From Pyrocephalus nanus (Eukaryota; Chordata; Aves; Passeriformes; Tyrannidae): 64,000 bases of DNA. The notes under the pieces were generated by a model. That model saw only the letters and a list, made by a program, of their open reading frames with translations. It searched no databases and was not told the origin of the DNA. Shown piece after piece: positions 54,462-64,000 of the stretch; the stretch's first letter is position 1, and each line of letters starts with the position of its first letter. The position numbers were made by a program, and so were the translations under genes. Location of the stretch: contig CM076270.1 in the NCBI GenBank assembly GCA_038380795.1, positions 25,622,001-25,686,000 on the forward strand. The letters run 5' to 3'.

Positions 54462-56840
54462 TAGAGCTTTACTGTTAGAATAGTAATTAAAACATCGCTG
54501 TGTTGCAGCAAAGAGGTCTGTACCAGGCAGAGAGCAGCCCCAGCAAAGAGATTATGGTCAGGAACCCAACAAACACACCCTGTTCCTTTTGAGCACCCTT
54601 CGGCAAGAGAATTCACTAGGTTTGCTTATCAGGAGGGGACTGAAGGCCTTACAATACGGTAAATGTTTCTGTTAAATTTAAAACCTTCCAGTGGACAACT
54701 TGAGGAGCTTGTAAGGAATAAAGCTAACTTGTTCAGGGTGCTTCTTGCATTTCAAAAGTGATTTCCCTGGTGGCTTACTCTTATTTACAAGTGCTGATTG
54801 CATTTAAGCCTTCCTGACTCCTGCTTTTGCTTTGTGGCACTGGCCAGCCCCTGCCCTGAGTAGGACAGGGAGCCCCGAGCCTCCTGATCCCTGCTCCCTG
54901 GGCAAGCGTCCCCTCCTGCCCTTGGGCAGGCTGGTAGGAGCAGTGCTGCTGCAGAAACAATGGGGGGGGGGGGGTGGGTCTGCTCTGTGTTGTGACTTTG
55001 AGGGAGGCAGAACTTCTGTGATGGCCCAGAAAGAAGGCTCCAGCTTTGCAGCTCTGAGTGTGCCATAAATCATCCTGTCAGCCACTCCTGTTTCCAGTGA
55101 ATAAATCCCAGTGGATTTATCCTCTTGGCTTCAAGCACTGGGGCACTAATTGCTGGACTGTTAAGCAGACTTCTCTACTTCTTTTGCGTAAAAGCTCTTG
55201 GTCTTGTCTTTACATCTTGCTGTATCCAGAGGGAAAACCTGCTGGGAAAACGAACAGCGACGGGGGCTCTCCTGCCTCTCTTTTTGGGGAGCTGAGGGCA
55301 GCGGGCCATGCTAGGGAAGGGGCTCTGCATTTGGGGACGTGGGGAGGTCTGGCTGCTGGCAGCAAGCAAGGGGGTGGGGCTGGCTGGGGGGCCTGTGTGT
55401 GGGACCAGTGGCCTCTCTGGGGGACAGAATCCTGGAGCAGGCAGAGCAGCACTGGGATGAGCTGAGTGGTGGGTGGACTCCCGAGAGCCAGGATGCAAGA
55501 GGATAACACAGGTCTGTGAAGTTCTCTGCCCCAGGACACCAGCGTGGTGCCTCTGAGCTCTTTGTCAGCAGGGCTAAAAAGGGCACAATTACTCCCTGTG
55601 GACCGATAGCCCAAAGTCGTCTTTCTTCTCTCTCATTCCCATTCTGACTCCTCTTTTCCTGCAGTCTTGCCTGTGGCTTAGGCAGAGCACGAGGGGGTCG
55701 CTGGAACCTCAGCTCACGCTACGATGGGAGCAGCATTGGAAAAAACCTCCGAGGCTCCCGTGAGGCCCGGACACCGTGTTTGCTCTGCAGAGCTGGTGTT
55801 GGAGCCCAGCCGGGAGCCTTCAGGCTGTGCTGCCCAGGCTGCAGTGATGGGGTGCTCCCCTGGGAGTAACCCCAAACTGAGTTGAGCAGCCGAGGGGTAG
55901 CCGTGCCTTAGTGTGAGGAGCTGCACGTTGTGAGGGGTTGGAAGGTATGCTGGGATTTTTTGGGGGCTTTTTCTTGCTTTTCTCGTCTCCGTTTTGACCA
56001 GTGTGGTGCTGGGGAAAAAAAGCTAGAAAGAAAACCAGTTGAAGGGAACTGTCACCTTCAGAGGAGGCGCAAATCCTCCTGGAGCTGAGGAAGGGGATGA
56101 GGGGAGTCCAGCATAGTGCGGTGAGCTGCCACTTGCCCCCAAGGCCCTTCTTTTGGAGGCATTTGTTGACTTTCTGAAATAAAAAAAAGCCTCCCTATCA
56201 TCTTGTTTGCAACCCTAACAGCCACCCCTGCAGGTATGTGTCATGTTCCAGACCCCCAGAGGGATTTGTGTATGTCCTGTGCTGGTGGATGCAGGACATC
56301 CTTTAGCAGAAGGGAGAGGATTTGGGGAGGAGCTGTCAAGCTTGGGTGCGTCAGAAAACCCCCTTTGCCCCCCAACTTTGTGCACCCCCAGATATCCTTT
56401 CTCCTCTCTTTTCTCCACCCCTTTCCTCCTCTCCTCTTCTTGACCCCTGTTTTCCCTCTGCCTTGAACTCCCCATCTTGTACCCACCCTCCCTCTCTTTA
56501 TTTCTGCCTTTGGGGGTGAGTAAAAAGGGGTGGGGGAGTCCAGGGGTGAGGAGGTCATCAGGGGCATCCCGATGCCCAGCAGGTGAGTGGGGGATGAGAG
56601 GGGTCATAGGGAGTCCTCCCCGAAAAGGGAGGCTAAGCCCAAAAATGCCTGAAAATTTAAAGGTTACCATCTCTCTTTTTTTCTATCTATTGAAATGCTA
56701 ACTGACATATACATTGACTTCAAAAGAGAGCTCCGTCTCTACTTTATTATATCCAGGATCTTGTAGTGTAAGAAATGCAGGATACAGAAGGAGGGGGGGC
56801 TTTGAAAGCAGGACGAATGAAGCTCCAAGGCGCGTGCCAG
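53830..56840. other. Interval 3' of the FGF5-like exon
   Basis: No gene recognised. It holds a poly(A) run (54426-54458), a G-run at about 54962-54974 and several short overlapping frames without homology. AATAAA occurs at about 56177. Confidence 0.45.
54426..54458 (+). repeat. Poly(A) run (33 A)
   Basis: An uninterrupted A-run. It could be the tail of an old retrocopy, but no source gene or target-site duplication is seen. Confidence 0.9.
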
Positions 56841-57251
56841 TGCGAGGACGGCAGGCAGAGCTCTGGGTCGTGGCTTTGCCGGCCGCTCTCCCTTTCCCCA
56901 GGGGGCTCTCGAGGATCGCTGCTGCCGCCTGCGGGCGGCGCGCGGTACTGCAGGGAAAGCCGCGCGGCGAGCCGGATGCAGCCCCGTGGAACTGCGCTGC
57001 TGCAGCGAGTCTGGCCAGGCGCCCGTTCCCTGGCGGCATGTCCGGCTGGCGCCGGCAGCAAGGGAAGGGCCGGCGGGCCGGGGCTTTGGCCAGATTATGG
57101 TACTTTTGCCCCGCTTATCCTGCCGTGAGTCGCTTTGAGTGGGACATGCCCCCTTTGAGCTTTCCCCGGAGCCTGTGCCATTACGGTCAGCACGGGGGAA
57201 CGAGGAAAAGCCAAATATGCCTTAACGTTCTCTGCCCCGCAGGACGCCGTG

Positions 57252-57786
57252 ACCGGAAACTCTCGAGCCACACTAAAGATGGCGATGCCCTCACCGGAAG
57301 TCGTCACAGCCCACACTGAAGATGGCACCGCCCTACCGGAAGTCCTCCAGCCTACAAATAAGATGGCGGCGCCCTACCGGAAGTCCTCCAGCCTACAAGC
57401 AAGATGGCGGCGCCCTACCGGAAGTCCTCCAGCCTACAAACAAGATGGCGGCGCCCTACCGGAAGTCCTCCAGCCTACAAGCAAGATGGCGACGCCCTGA
57501 CCGGAAGTCCTCCAGCCTACAACCAAGATGGCGACGCCCTACCGGAAGTCCTCCAGCCTACAAATAAGATGGCGCCGCCCTACCGGAAGTCCTCCAGCCT
57601 ACAAATAAGATGGCGACCCTCTACCGGAAGTCCTCCAGCCTACAACCAAGATGGCGCCGCCCTACCGGAAGTTCTCCAGCCTACAAATAAGATGGCGCCG
57701 CCCTACCGGAAGTCCTCCAGCCTACAAATAAGATGGCGACCCTCTACCGGAAGTCCTCCAGCCTACAAGCAAGATGGCGCCGTTTT
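57252..57786 (+). repeat. 41-bp tandem array of paired ETS and YY1 motifs, 13 units
   Basis: Units begin ACCGG at 57252, 57293, 57335, 57376, 57417, 57458, 57500, 57541, 57582, 57623, 57664, 57705 and 57746. Twelve of 13 contain the ETS-family consensus CCGGAAGT (unit 1 has CCGGAAAC). All contain AAGATGGC, with AAGATGGCG in 12 and the full YY1 consensus AAGATGGCGGC in units 3-5. Units 1-2 are the most diverged. Units 8-10 and 11-13 share the same variant order, so a 123-bp three-unit block was duplicated. The unit has no stops, so the open frames across it are not evidence of a protein. Confidence 0.97.
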
Positions 57787-57787
57787 A

Positions 57788-57935
57788 CCGGCACGCCGTC
57801 TCCCCCCCCGCCGGGGCTGCCGGCACGCCGTTCCCCCCCCCCCCCCCGCCGGGGCCGCCGGAACGCCGTCCCCACCCCCCGCCGGGGCCGCCGGCACGCC
57901 GTCCCCACCCCCCGCCGGGGCCGCCGGGGCCGGAG
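57788..57935 (+). repeat. GC-rich minisatellite, about four 32-38 bp units
   Basis: Units of CCGGCACGCCGT, a C-run, then GCCGGGGCYG. They directly follow the ETS/YY1 array. C-runs of 8-16 make the exact sequence and length uncertain. Confidence 0.85.
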
Positions 57936-58056
57936 CTGCCGCCGCAGCCGCCACGCCCCCCTGGCCCGCTCCACCCCGCCCCCCTGGCCCGCCCCGCCCC
58001 AACCCCCTGCCCAGCCCCCCTGTTCCCTCCCCGTCCCCGCCCAGCTTGGTGCTCTG

Positions 58057-58155
58057 ATGGGGCTGGGCTGCGCCGCCGGAATCCTCTTTCCTTCTCCAGG
58101 AAGCTGCACGTGGCTCAGCCACGAGGACGACCGAGCGAGCGGCCGTTTCATTTCG
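58057..58155 (+). other. Candidate first coding exon in the CpG island, no homology
   Basis: ATG at 58057 opens 33 codons (begins MGLGCAAGILFPSPGS) up to a strong donor, TTCG|GTGAGT at 58156. A diverged duplicate of its first part, MGRGCAAGSLPPSPEA, lies at 58401. No family is recognised. It could equally be noncoding promoter sequence. Confidence 0.25.
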
Positions 58156-58212
58156 GTGAGTGCGGGGGACTCCGCTTGGCTCTCTTCCATATCCCATCCC
58201 GCTCCGCTGCCG

Positions 58213-58370
58213 CTTCTTCGTCCCGTCCCGTCCCGTCCCGTCCCGCTTCCGCTCCGTCCCCCCCCAGCGTCCCGGTCCGCTCTGCTCCTTCCCCTCCCTG
58301 TGCCGCTGCCGTGCCACCCCGTCCCGTCCCGTCCCGTCCCGTCTCGTCTCGTCTCGTCTCGTCCCGTCCC
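58213..58370 (+). repeat. Two (CGTCC)/(CGTCT) pentanucleotide runs
   Basis: CGTCC repeats lie at about 58218-58243 and 58319-58340, the second continuing as CGTCT repeats to about 58362. They sit between the two copies of the 58057/58401 duplication. Confidence 0.9.
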
Positions 58371-58720
58371 CACGCCCCTGGGTCTTGCGGTGCCGGGGCG
58401 ATGGGCCGGGGCTGCGCCGCCGGAAGCCTCCCTCCTTCCCCGGAAGCTGCACGTGGCTTAAGCCTTTTTGTCTCTGCCGCGGCCAGCGGAGACACGGCCA
58501 TAGCGCCGATCCGCGCTCGGGGAGCACTGGAGGGGCTGGTGGGGAGCGGCGGCCCGGCTGCAGTGCCGCTCCCGGCCGTGTCCGCCAGGCGGCGCCTGCG
58601 AGGCAGGGGGCAGCTCGTCTCGGCACTGCTTCTGGTCCGGACAGGGCTCGGGACACCTCGCAGCTCTGCTTTGGCCTTGGGGGGTTATTTCTCTTGGCTT
58701 TTAAGGCAGAGGGTTGTTTG

Positions 58721-61675
58721 GCACGTCACTCTTGCTGCTTGCAATTCTTTCTTTTTCTGGTAGTGAATACATTTGAGAAGCCGTGGGGTTCTAGGATTCA
58801 GTTGTTCTAAATAAGGTGATTGTCTTAGTGAGCAATTGGAGTCGTTCTCCAGTGCGGAGTGCAGAAGGATTTTTCTGTCAGCTAATTGTTTCCTAATTTC
58901 TTTTCAAGCTCTCCTACGAACCTTGCACCGGTGGGCTTAGCCGCACTTGCCGTGGGGGCTGAAGTGAGAAGCAGCTGGAGGTGTTTGCTCTCTGCTCGGT
59001 CCCCACCTTGCCCTCAGTTCCCTGGCCCTGCAGGTAATCACAGCTCACCTTGGCTTTTCCAGGGCCCTTGCTGAAGGGTTTCCAAGTGTGGCCCTCAGAA
59101 TTTCTGCAGGTGGAATGGATGGCTGTTTCAGAGCACTTGTCACTGGGCCACCTGTGTTTTAACACTTGCCAAGGCAGGAGAATTGCAGCAGGAGAAGGGT
59201 AATTATTCCTCTGAAGTTGTAAGCGAGTGCAGGAGAAATGCTAGGAAGGCACCTGGATATGTATTTAGGTACCTGAGTAGCTTTGGCTGGTAGAAACACT
59301 CCATGGATGAGACAGAAAGGGCTGGTGCTGGAGCATGTTTAAGAAGTCAGCATAGGGAGCTTCAGTCTTCTAAAATTAGACAAAGCAGTGAAGGATGATG
59401 ATGGAGTAGAACAAGTTGGTGTTTTCAGCTTTGGGACTTGACTTGCTCATGGGAACAATCTGAATAAGGGATGTTCTTGCTGAGAATTCCCCCTGGTAGA
59501 TCTTCCCCATCTAGGGTTGTATCACGGACAGTGTTTCCAATAGGCTGGAGATAAAGTTGTGAATCTTAGATTTGCAATGCTTTGGAGCTTGGATGTTTTG
59601 TGAAGTAGGAGAAATTGTGACTTTGGAAAGTGACTGAGCTAGGCTCTATACATATAGCTCAAATCTTAGGTTAAGAACACCCAAAAATGAAAAAAATAGC
59701 AAAGGGCTTAGATTTGCACAGAAAGGAAAGCAAAGCTGAAATGTGCTGCAGAGCTGTCCAGAGGCTGGGCAAGGAATTTCTGTGGCTTTGGGGTTTGAAA
59801 TAGGAAGTAATGGGAGTGGCAGAGAATAATTGTCTTTTGTTATTGCTTTGGAAGCATTCACAGCTACACCGGTCTGCTCCAAGGCCTGATGATGCAGGTG
59901 GCTGATGCAATCCTAAATAAAAGCACATAGAATGAAGCTAAATCTGAGCAGTTTCATTTAATCCAGTCCCAGTGGGGAGAAAATGAAAGAGGAGGGAAAC
60001 TTGGGGAGTTTGGTAATTTTAATCTGAGCACTGCTGATTCTTGTGCTGGAGAGAGTTTAGTGACACATGAGGTCCTTGAGAGAATTCTTGGCTTATTGGT
60101 TCAATGAGAGGCCTCGAGCAGCTGTTAAAAAATGTTTTCTCTTCAGTTCAGTTTCAGAGTTCTGTGATCCCGGCCTCATCTCGTCCACCTCACTTGGACT
60201 CCCCGGAGGAAAAGGCAGAAGAGAGTTACAGTAAGAATAAAAAATGCAGTCACCTGGGATTTCAAGGTTTTGCACATGTGCTTTTTTTCTTGCTAAGGGG
60301 AAACCACTTCTTTATCTTAGATTGATATCATGAGGAATATTTACTGACACTGGTAGGATTGAAAGCTTTCCATAGATCCCATTACCGGGCCAGAGTAGAA
60401 TTGGGCATTTTGCAATTCCTTGAAAAATATGTCACAACACAGTTCAGGCTTTGTGTTTTGCTTCAGGGAATTTTTTCCTGATTCGTGCCTTGTATTTTTT
60501 TTATTTTTTTTTTTTTTTTAAAGGTTCAGTACTTTTCATCTTCTTCACTTTTCTCTTGAAATTGTACATCTACTCATCTTTTCACTTGTGAGGTCTCCCA
60601 CAACATTCTCACAAGTGTCTTGGAAATCTGTTGCAGAATTTGTGCAAACCCGGCCAGACTCTCCACTCACAGAGCGTGGTTTTCAGCCATCTGCTCATTA
60701 TTAATCTTACCTGAAAAAGCACAGGAAACAACATTCCTGCTTACATAGGGAGGTGATCGTGATAGCTACTCAGAGGGACCTATATATGTATGCAAATTAC
60801 ACAGCTGCTTGAATTCCTATGCCTTTCAGGATGGAAACACTATATTAGTTAGCACATCCTTTGTCAGTATTGCCATGGTTTATTCTGTCAGTTATTTTTG
60901 GAAAATAAGATTCCTTTTTCACATAAATCCAAGTCAAAAAGTTCCGTCAGTGTTTCTGGCTTTGCTCTCAACCACGAAGAAAATTGAAAATTACAGTTTA
61001 AATTTGTGCCTTCTATGGTATCACTGTTCACTATAACAGAACACACATTACATTAACCTAGAAATTATCTGTAAGTGTATTGTTGCATTTGTGCATTTAT
61101 AACCAAAAATACTCCTGGTACAAACCAGTAAGGAGGCTGTTTCAAGCACAGAGGAGGTTGGTTTTACAATTTTAAGCTATGTTCCTGCCCAGGGTCTGTT
61201 TATTGAGATTTAAATTCACATTTACTGGAAAAATCCAGGTGGAGCGGACAGGAATCCATATTCCAGCACAGTTCATAAGAAAGCTGCAATTCTCTTACTC
61301 AAATACTCCCCAGAGGAGGGGGTAATTAAATGACTGTACATCACACAGCTCTTTGTCTTCTCAGAGAACACTGTATCATGTTTGAGTCCAGAAGTAGCCA
61401 CAGAGCTTTTTGCTCTTGCCCAATTAGCCACGCTAACCATCAACCTCAGAAAACAAAAGAAAATACAGAGCAAGACAGACCAGCAGACAGATTTTTACCA
61501 CAATCACAAGCACAGGGAACTTTAATCACTTACCAGCTACTTTTATTACTAGTGTAAATCACAGACACAATAGAACAAGATGAGGCATGTAAAAATAGCT
61601 GTATGTATATGCAATGTGACAACAAAGCCTTATGACAAAAAAAAGCCTTTTTTTCAACAGTCATATTAAACTTAC
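58721..61675. other. Interval between the CpG island and the lipase exons
   Basis: The last exon(s) of the - strand lipase gene should lie on this side of 61676, but I find no frame resembling the end of a PLAT domain. A candidate + strand exon is listed at 60147. T-rich runs lie at about 60488-60520. Confidence 0.45.
60147..60230 (+). other. Candidate coding exon of unknown gene
   Basis: TTCTCTTCAG acceptor, 84 open bases, then donor GTAAGA. It encodes a Ser/Pro/Glu-rich stretch (SSRPPHLDSPEEKAEESY). Start and end phases are compatible with following the candidate exon at 46711-46807 (both phase 1), but this could be chance. Family unknown. Confidence 0.28.
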
Positions 61676-63302
61676 TTGTCAATTGTATATTTTTTCCTGA
61701 TCCCATTAGTTCCAGTCAAGGCGACATCTATATTTCCCTTTGTGATTTCTGTTGCACATACTTTGACATGTATCTCTTTTCTCCAGCCTTTGAAAGCAAA
61801 ATCAAATGGATCATAGTTGTAAGGAAATTTCTTTCTTAATGACAAAATTTCTTGCACATTTCAGTGTCTTTCAGAGAAAGGAAAGGATTGCACAAATGTG
61901 CCTATAAGCAAAAAAAAAAAGGTTTTGTTTTTGGTTTTTTTTTTTTTTTTTTTAAGGAAAATGTTCCATGTGATTCTGGTAGTTTTAATTTTTTTGACAG
62001 TGGTTTAAAATCACTGGTCTAGTCTTTGCCATCCTCCTGAATGTGCTGAGTATTTAATCTGTCATGGTCAATGCTGTACTTTTCTCTTCCAATTGGCCTC
62101 GCTGTTAATTTTTTAATTTCTTACATTTATGAGCAATTTGAGGGGTTGCATCAGTAGCATGCTAACTCTCAGCTATGCAGTGAGGCCCACTGGTCTGCTG
62201 TGTTAAAGACATAATAAACAAAACGTTCTGTTTTCCTAGGATGATTCTGAGTGTTTAGGGGTTTTCTTATACCTGTCACATCCCAAAACCTTTCAGGAGA
62301 TCGTATCATCACCCATGTCTTTCTAAGGCAGAAGAAGGGCCTTCGATGCAATAGCACATATTGATTTCAAGCAACCTGGGTTAGAAAGTTTTTTTAGACT
62401 GGCTTTAATTCAGACTAATCAAAGAAGAATCTCTTCACCCAATCATAAGGTTAGATTTGTCTTTCAGGCTATAATTACTATAAACTCAACAGCTTGTAAA
62501 TGTTGAAATCACTGTATTCATTCAGACTGGAGAAATAACATGCTTCTCTATAGTCCAACTTTTTTACTTTTTGCTCTTAGGAAGGTATAAGATTTTTTCT
62601 GTTCTTATTTTTGCTTTTATATTTTAGTGTCTAGTGAATAAAAACCTCAAAGACCCTCTCTCATTTATTGCCCTTGAACCTGATCACCTGCGATGAATTA
62701 CAATTTATTTATTAATTTTCTTATTTCCCAGTTCTGTGTTTGCTTCTACATTAATCCCAATTAAACCTGTACTTCTTATTACTCCCTGACATTTCGACCT
62801 GATGAGCTTCATGAAACTATTTTGAAATTTTAATAAATTTTTGTCAATAAAAGAATTGTAACAGTTTCCTATTTGAAATTATGCACTTCCAGCATAGCAT
62901 CCCTCCCACCTTTAGCTGTACCGAATTTCTAAGCTATGATGTAATAACCAAGTTTAACTGAAAGGTGAGCATCATTTGATATATTTCCACAATTATCTCA
63001 GCTTTCCCAAATAATGCTGGTACTGCATGTTCCTAACATACCTGAAATTCTAGATGTGTTAGTTAGTGAGTGCCACTCATTAACTCCAGCAGCTCTCAGC
63101 AGATGTGTAAGGTTCTTTTTCACACATAATTAATTGCCACTTTAGAATACACCACCCAAAACGAGCACTTACGAGCATAAGGAGAGGAGGCCCCGGTGTT
63201 TAAATAAACTTTTTGTTGTTCTTTTTCAGTTTTATATAAAAACTTATCAGCATAATGACCCATCAGTGGGCATCCTTCCTTTGGACATGGGAAGCAGTAT
63301 CC
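61676..63302 (-). CDS. Pancreatic-lipase-family gene, two internal exons (partial)
   Basis: Exon 63302-63173 on the - strand encodes [18 protein letters not shown] and [13 protein letters not shown]. Exon 61787-61676 follows with [18 protein letters not shown] and [20 protein letters not shown]. The phase-1 junction falls before WR, as in human PNLIP (...FAR|WRYKV). They cover the Cys-rich end of the lipase domain and the start of the PLAT (colipase-binding) domain. PNLIP-family enzymes are secreted triglyceride/phospholipid hydrolases. Catalytic Ser/Asp/His exons would lie beyond 64,000. The terminal PLAT exon(s), expected at lower coordinates, were not recognised. Whether this is a PNLIP, PNLIPRP or novel paralogue, and whether it is intact, cannot be decided. 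Confidence 0.85.
61938..61955 (+). repeat. Poly(T) run in the lipase-like gene intron
   Basis: T-run with nearby A-run (61910-61920). Low complexity only. Confidence 0.8.
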
Positions 63303-63863
63303 CTGAAGGGAAAATAACAGTGTGCATTACAAGACATTTTCTGTTTTAATCTCACTTCTTAAAGCTTAAGAAATTAGCATATTTCAGCTTTTTCCCAGCC
63401 TTTTTCTGGAAAAGGTACTTGCTTCTCAGTTCAGATCATATATTCAATATTTATTGGTTTGGTGGAAAAAGAAGCTGAGATGGTCAGCCAGGTAATTTTA
63501 TCTGGTTGGAAATCAGAGAGGCTGAAAATCTGGCCTGATTCCTTGTGGTTTTGCAGGGACCATAAGTAAATACCTTAACGCACGTTGTGCCTTACTACCG
63601 GAGCTGTAAAATACAGATTATCTTTCACAGGGTCCATTGAAAGGTTTTCTGCTAGTGAAAGGATGGTTAACCATATTTCAAAGGAGGTCAGGATGGATAT
63701 CTCACTCTTACAGTAAAAACATTTAAGTTCAGGAATACTGAACTTAGATTCTCACTTTGGAATTTGTTCTGTCTTCTCTACAGCCTTTATTCCCATGCAG
63801 AGCCTCAGTGAAATTAATCTATTAGAAAGATCAGACAATCAGATCAAGAGTTTGACATCCATT

Positions 63864-63885
63864 AAAAAAAAAAAAAAAAAAAAAA
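63864..63885 (+). repeat. Poly(A) run (22 A)
   Basis: Simple A-run followed by A/G-rich sequence. No retrocopy is recognised next to it. Confidence 0.9.
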
Positions 63886-64000
63886 GAAGAAAGAAAAAAC
63901 CATGAAAGCAGATTATTGCAGTTGGGAAAAATAGCATTTTTATATTTACATTGTTTAGTTTTGATATATGGGAGGTTCTGTTGGAACTGGTATTTGTGAA

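Larger units (their letters stand above)
56850..58720. promoter_or_regulatory. Large CpG island containing the ETS/YY1 array
   Basis: About 1.9 kb of GC- and CpG-rich DNA with the 41-bp ETS/YY1 repeat, a second GC repeat and pentanucleotide runs. It looks like a strong CpG-island promoter. No gene start is assignable: the recognised neighbours are an upstream FGF exon and a - strand lipase gene whose 5' end lies beyond the window. Confidence 0.65.

Noticed and set aside
57249..58057. Open frames of 80-217 codons across the 41-bp repeat
   Set aside because: The period of 41 rotates the frame and the unit is stop-free; homology is only to itself. The motif content points to regulation, not protein.

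Overview
This is a vertebrate nuclear window: short exons with GT/AG introns, CpG-island promoters, AATAAA/ATTAAA signals, no operons. It is very probably a bird. Several 3' ends of CR1 LINEs, ending in the avian ATTCTATGA/GATTCTGTGA-type tail, are scattered through it. A tRNA-Ile-headed SINE with a CR1 tail (the TguSINE1 layout, as I recall it from songbirds) points to a passerine. The species cannot be named from this sequence alone.

Layout. 1-17 kb (+): the last nine coding exons of carboxypeptidase B1 (CPB1), including an 8.1 kb intron. 17-28 kb: gene-poor DNA with CR1 fragments and the 3' end of a decayed endogenous retrovirus (env transmembrane fragment, polypurine tract, LTR). 28-32 kb: NCBP2 (nuclear cap-binding subunit, - strand) head-to-head with the microprotein gene NCBP2AS2 (+ strand), sharing a CpG-island promoter with two TCTCGCGAGA motifs. 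35-37 kb (-): PIGZ, a GPI-anchor mannosyltransferase in two coding exons. 37-38.9 kb: a SINE next to CR1, then a probable LTR remnant. 42-43.5 kb: a CpG-rich island holding fourteen copies of a 40-bp minisatellite. 44.3-44.9 kb: a probable solo LTR. 52.1-53.8 kb (+): the terminal exon of an FGF5-like growth factor gene, with a 3' UTR and poly(A) signal but no recognisable exons 1-2. 57.2-58.5 kb: a CpG island whose core is a 13-unit, 41-bp tandem array; nearly every unit carries an ETS site (CCGGAAGT) and a YY1-type site (AAGATGGCG). 61.7-63.3 kb (-): two exons of a pancreatic-lipase-family gene whose 5' end lies beyond the window.

The genes are not one pathway. NCBP2, NCBP2AS2 and PIGZ are the conserved block seen at human 3q29. 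CPB1 belongs to human 3q24. FGF5-like and lipase-like genes are not expected beside PIGZ by mammalian gene order. The two flanks are therefore synteny junctions. The most unusual DNA is regulatory or repetitive rather than protein-coding: the ETS/YY1 array, the 40-bp minisatellite and the paired TCTCGCGAGA promoter. I did not find a convincing new multi-gene system.
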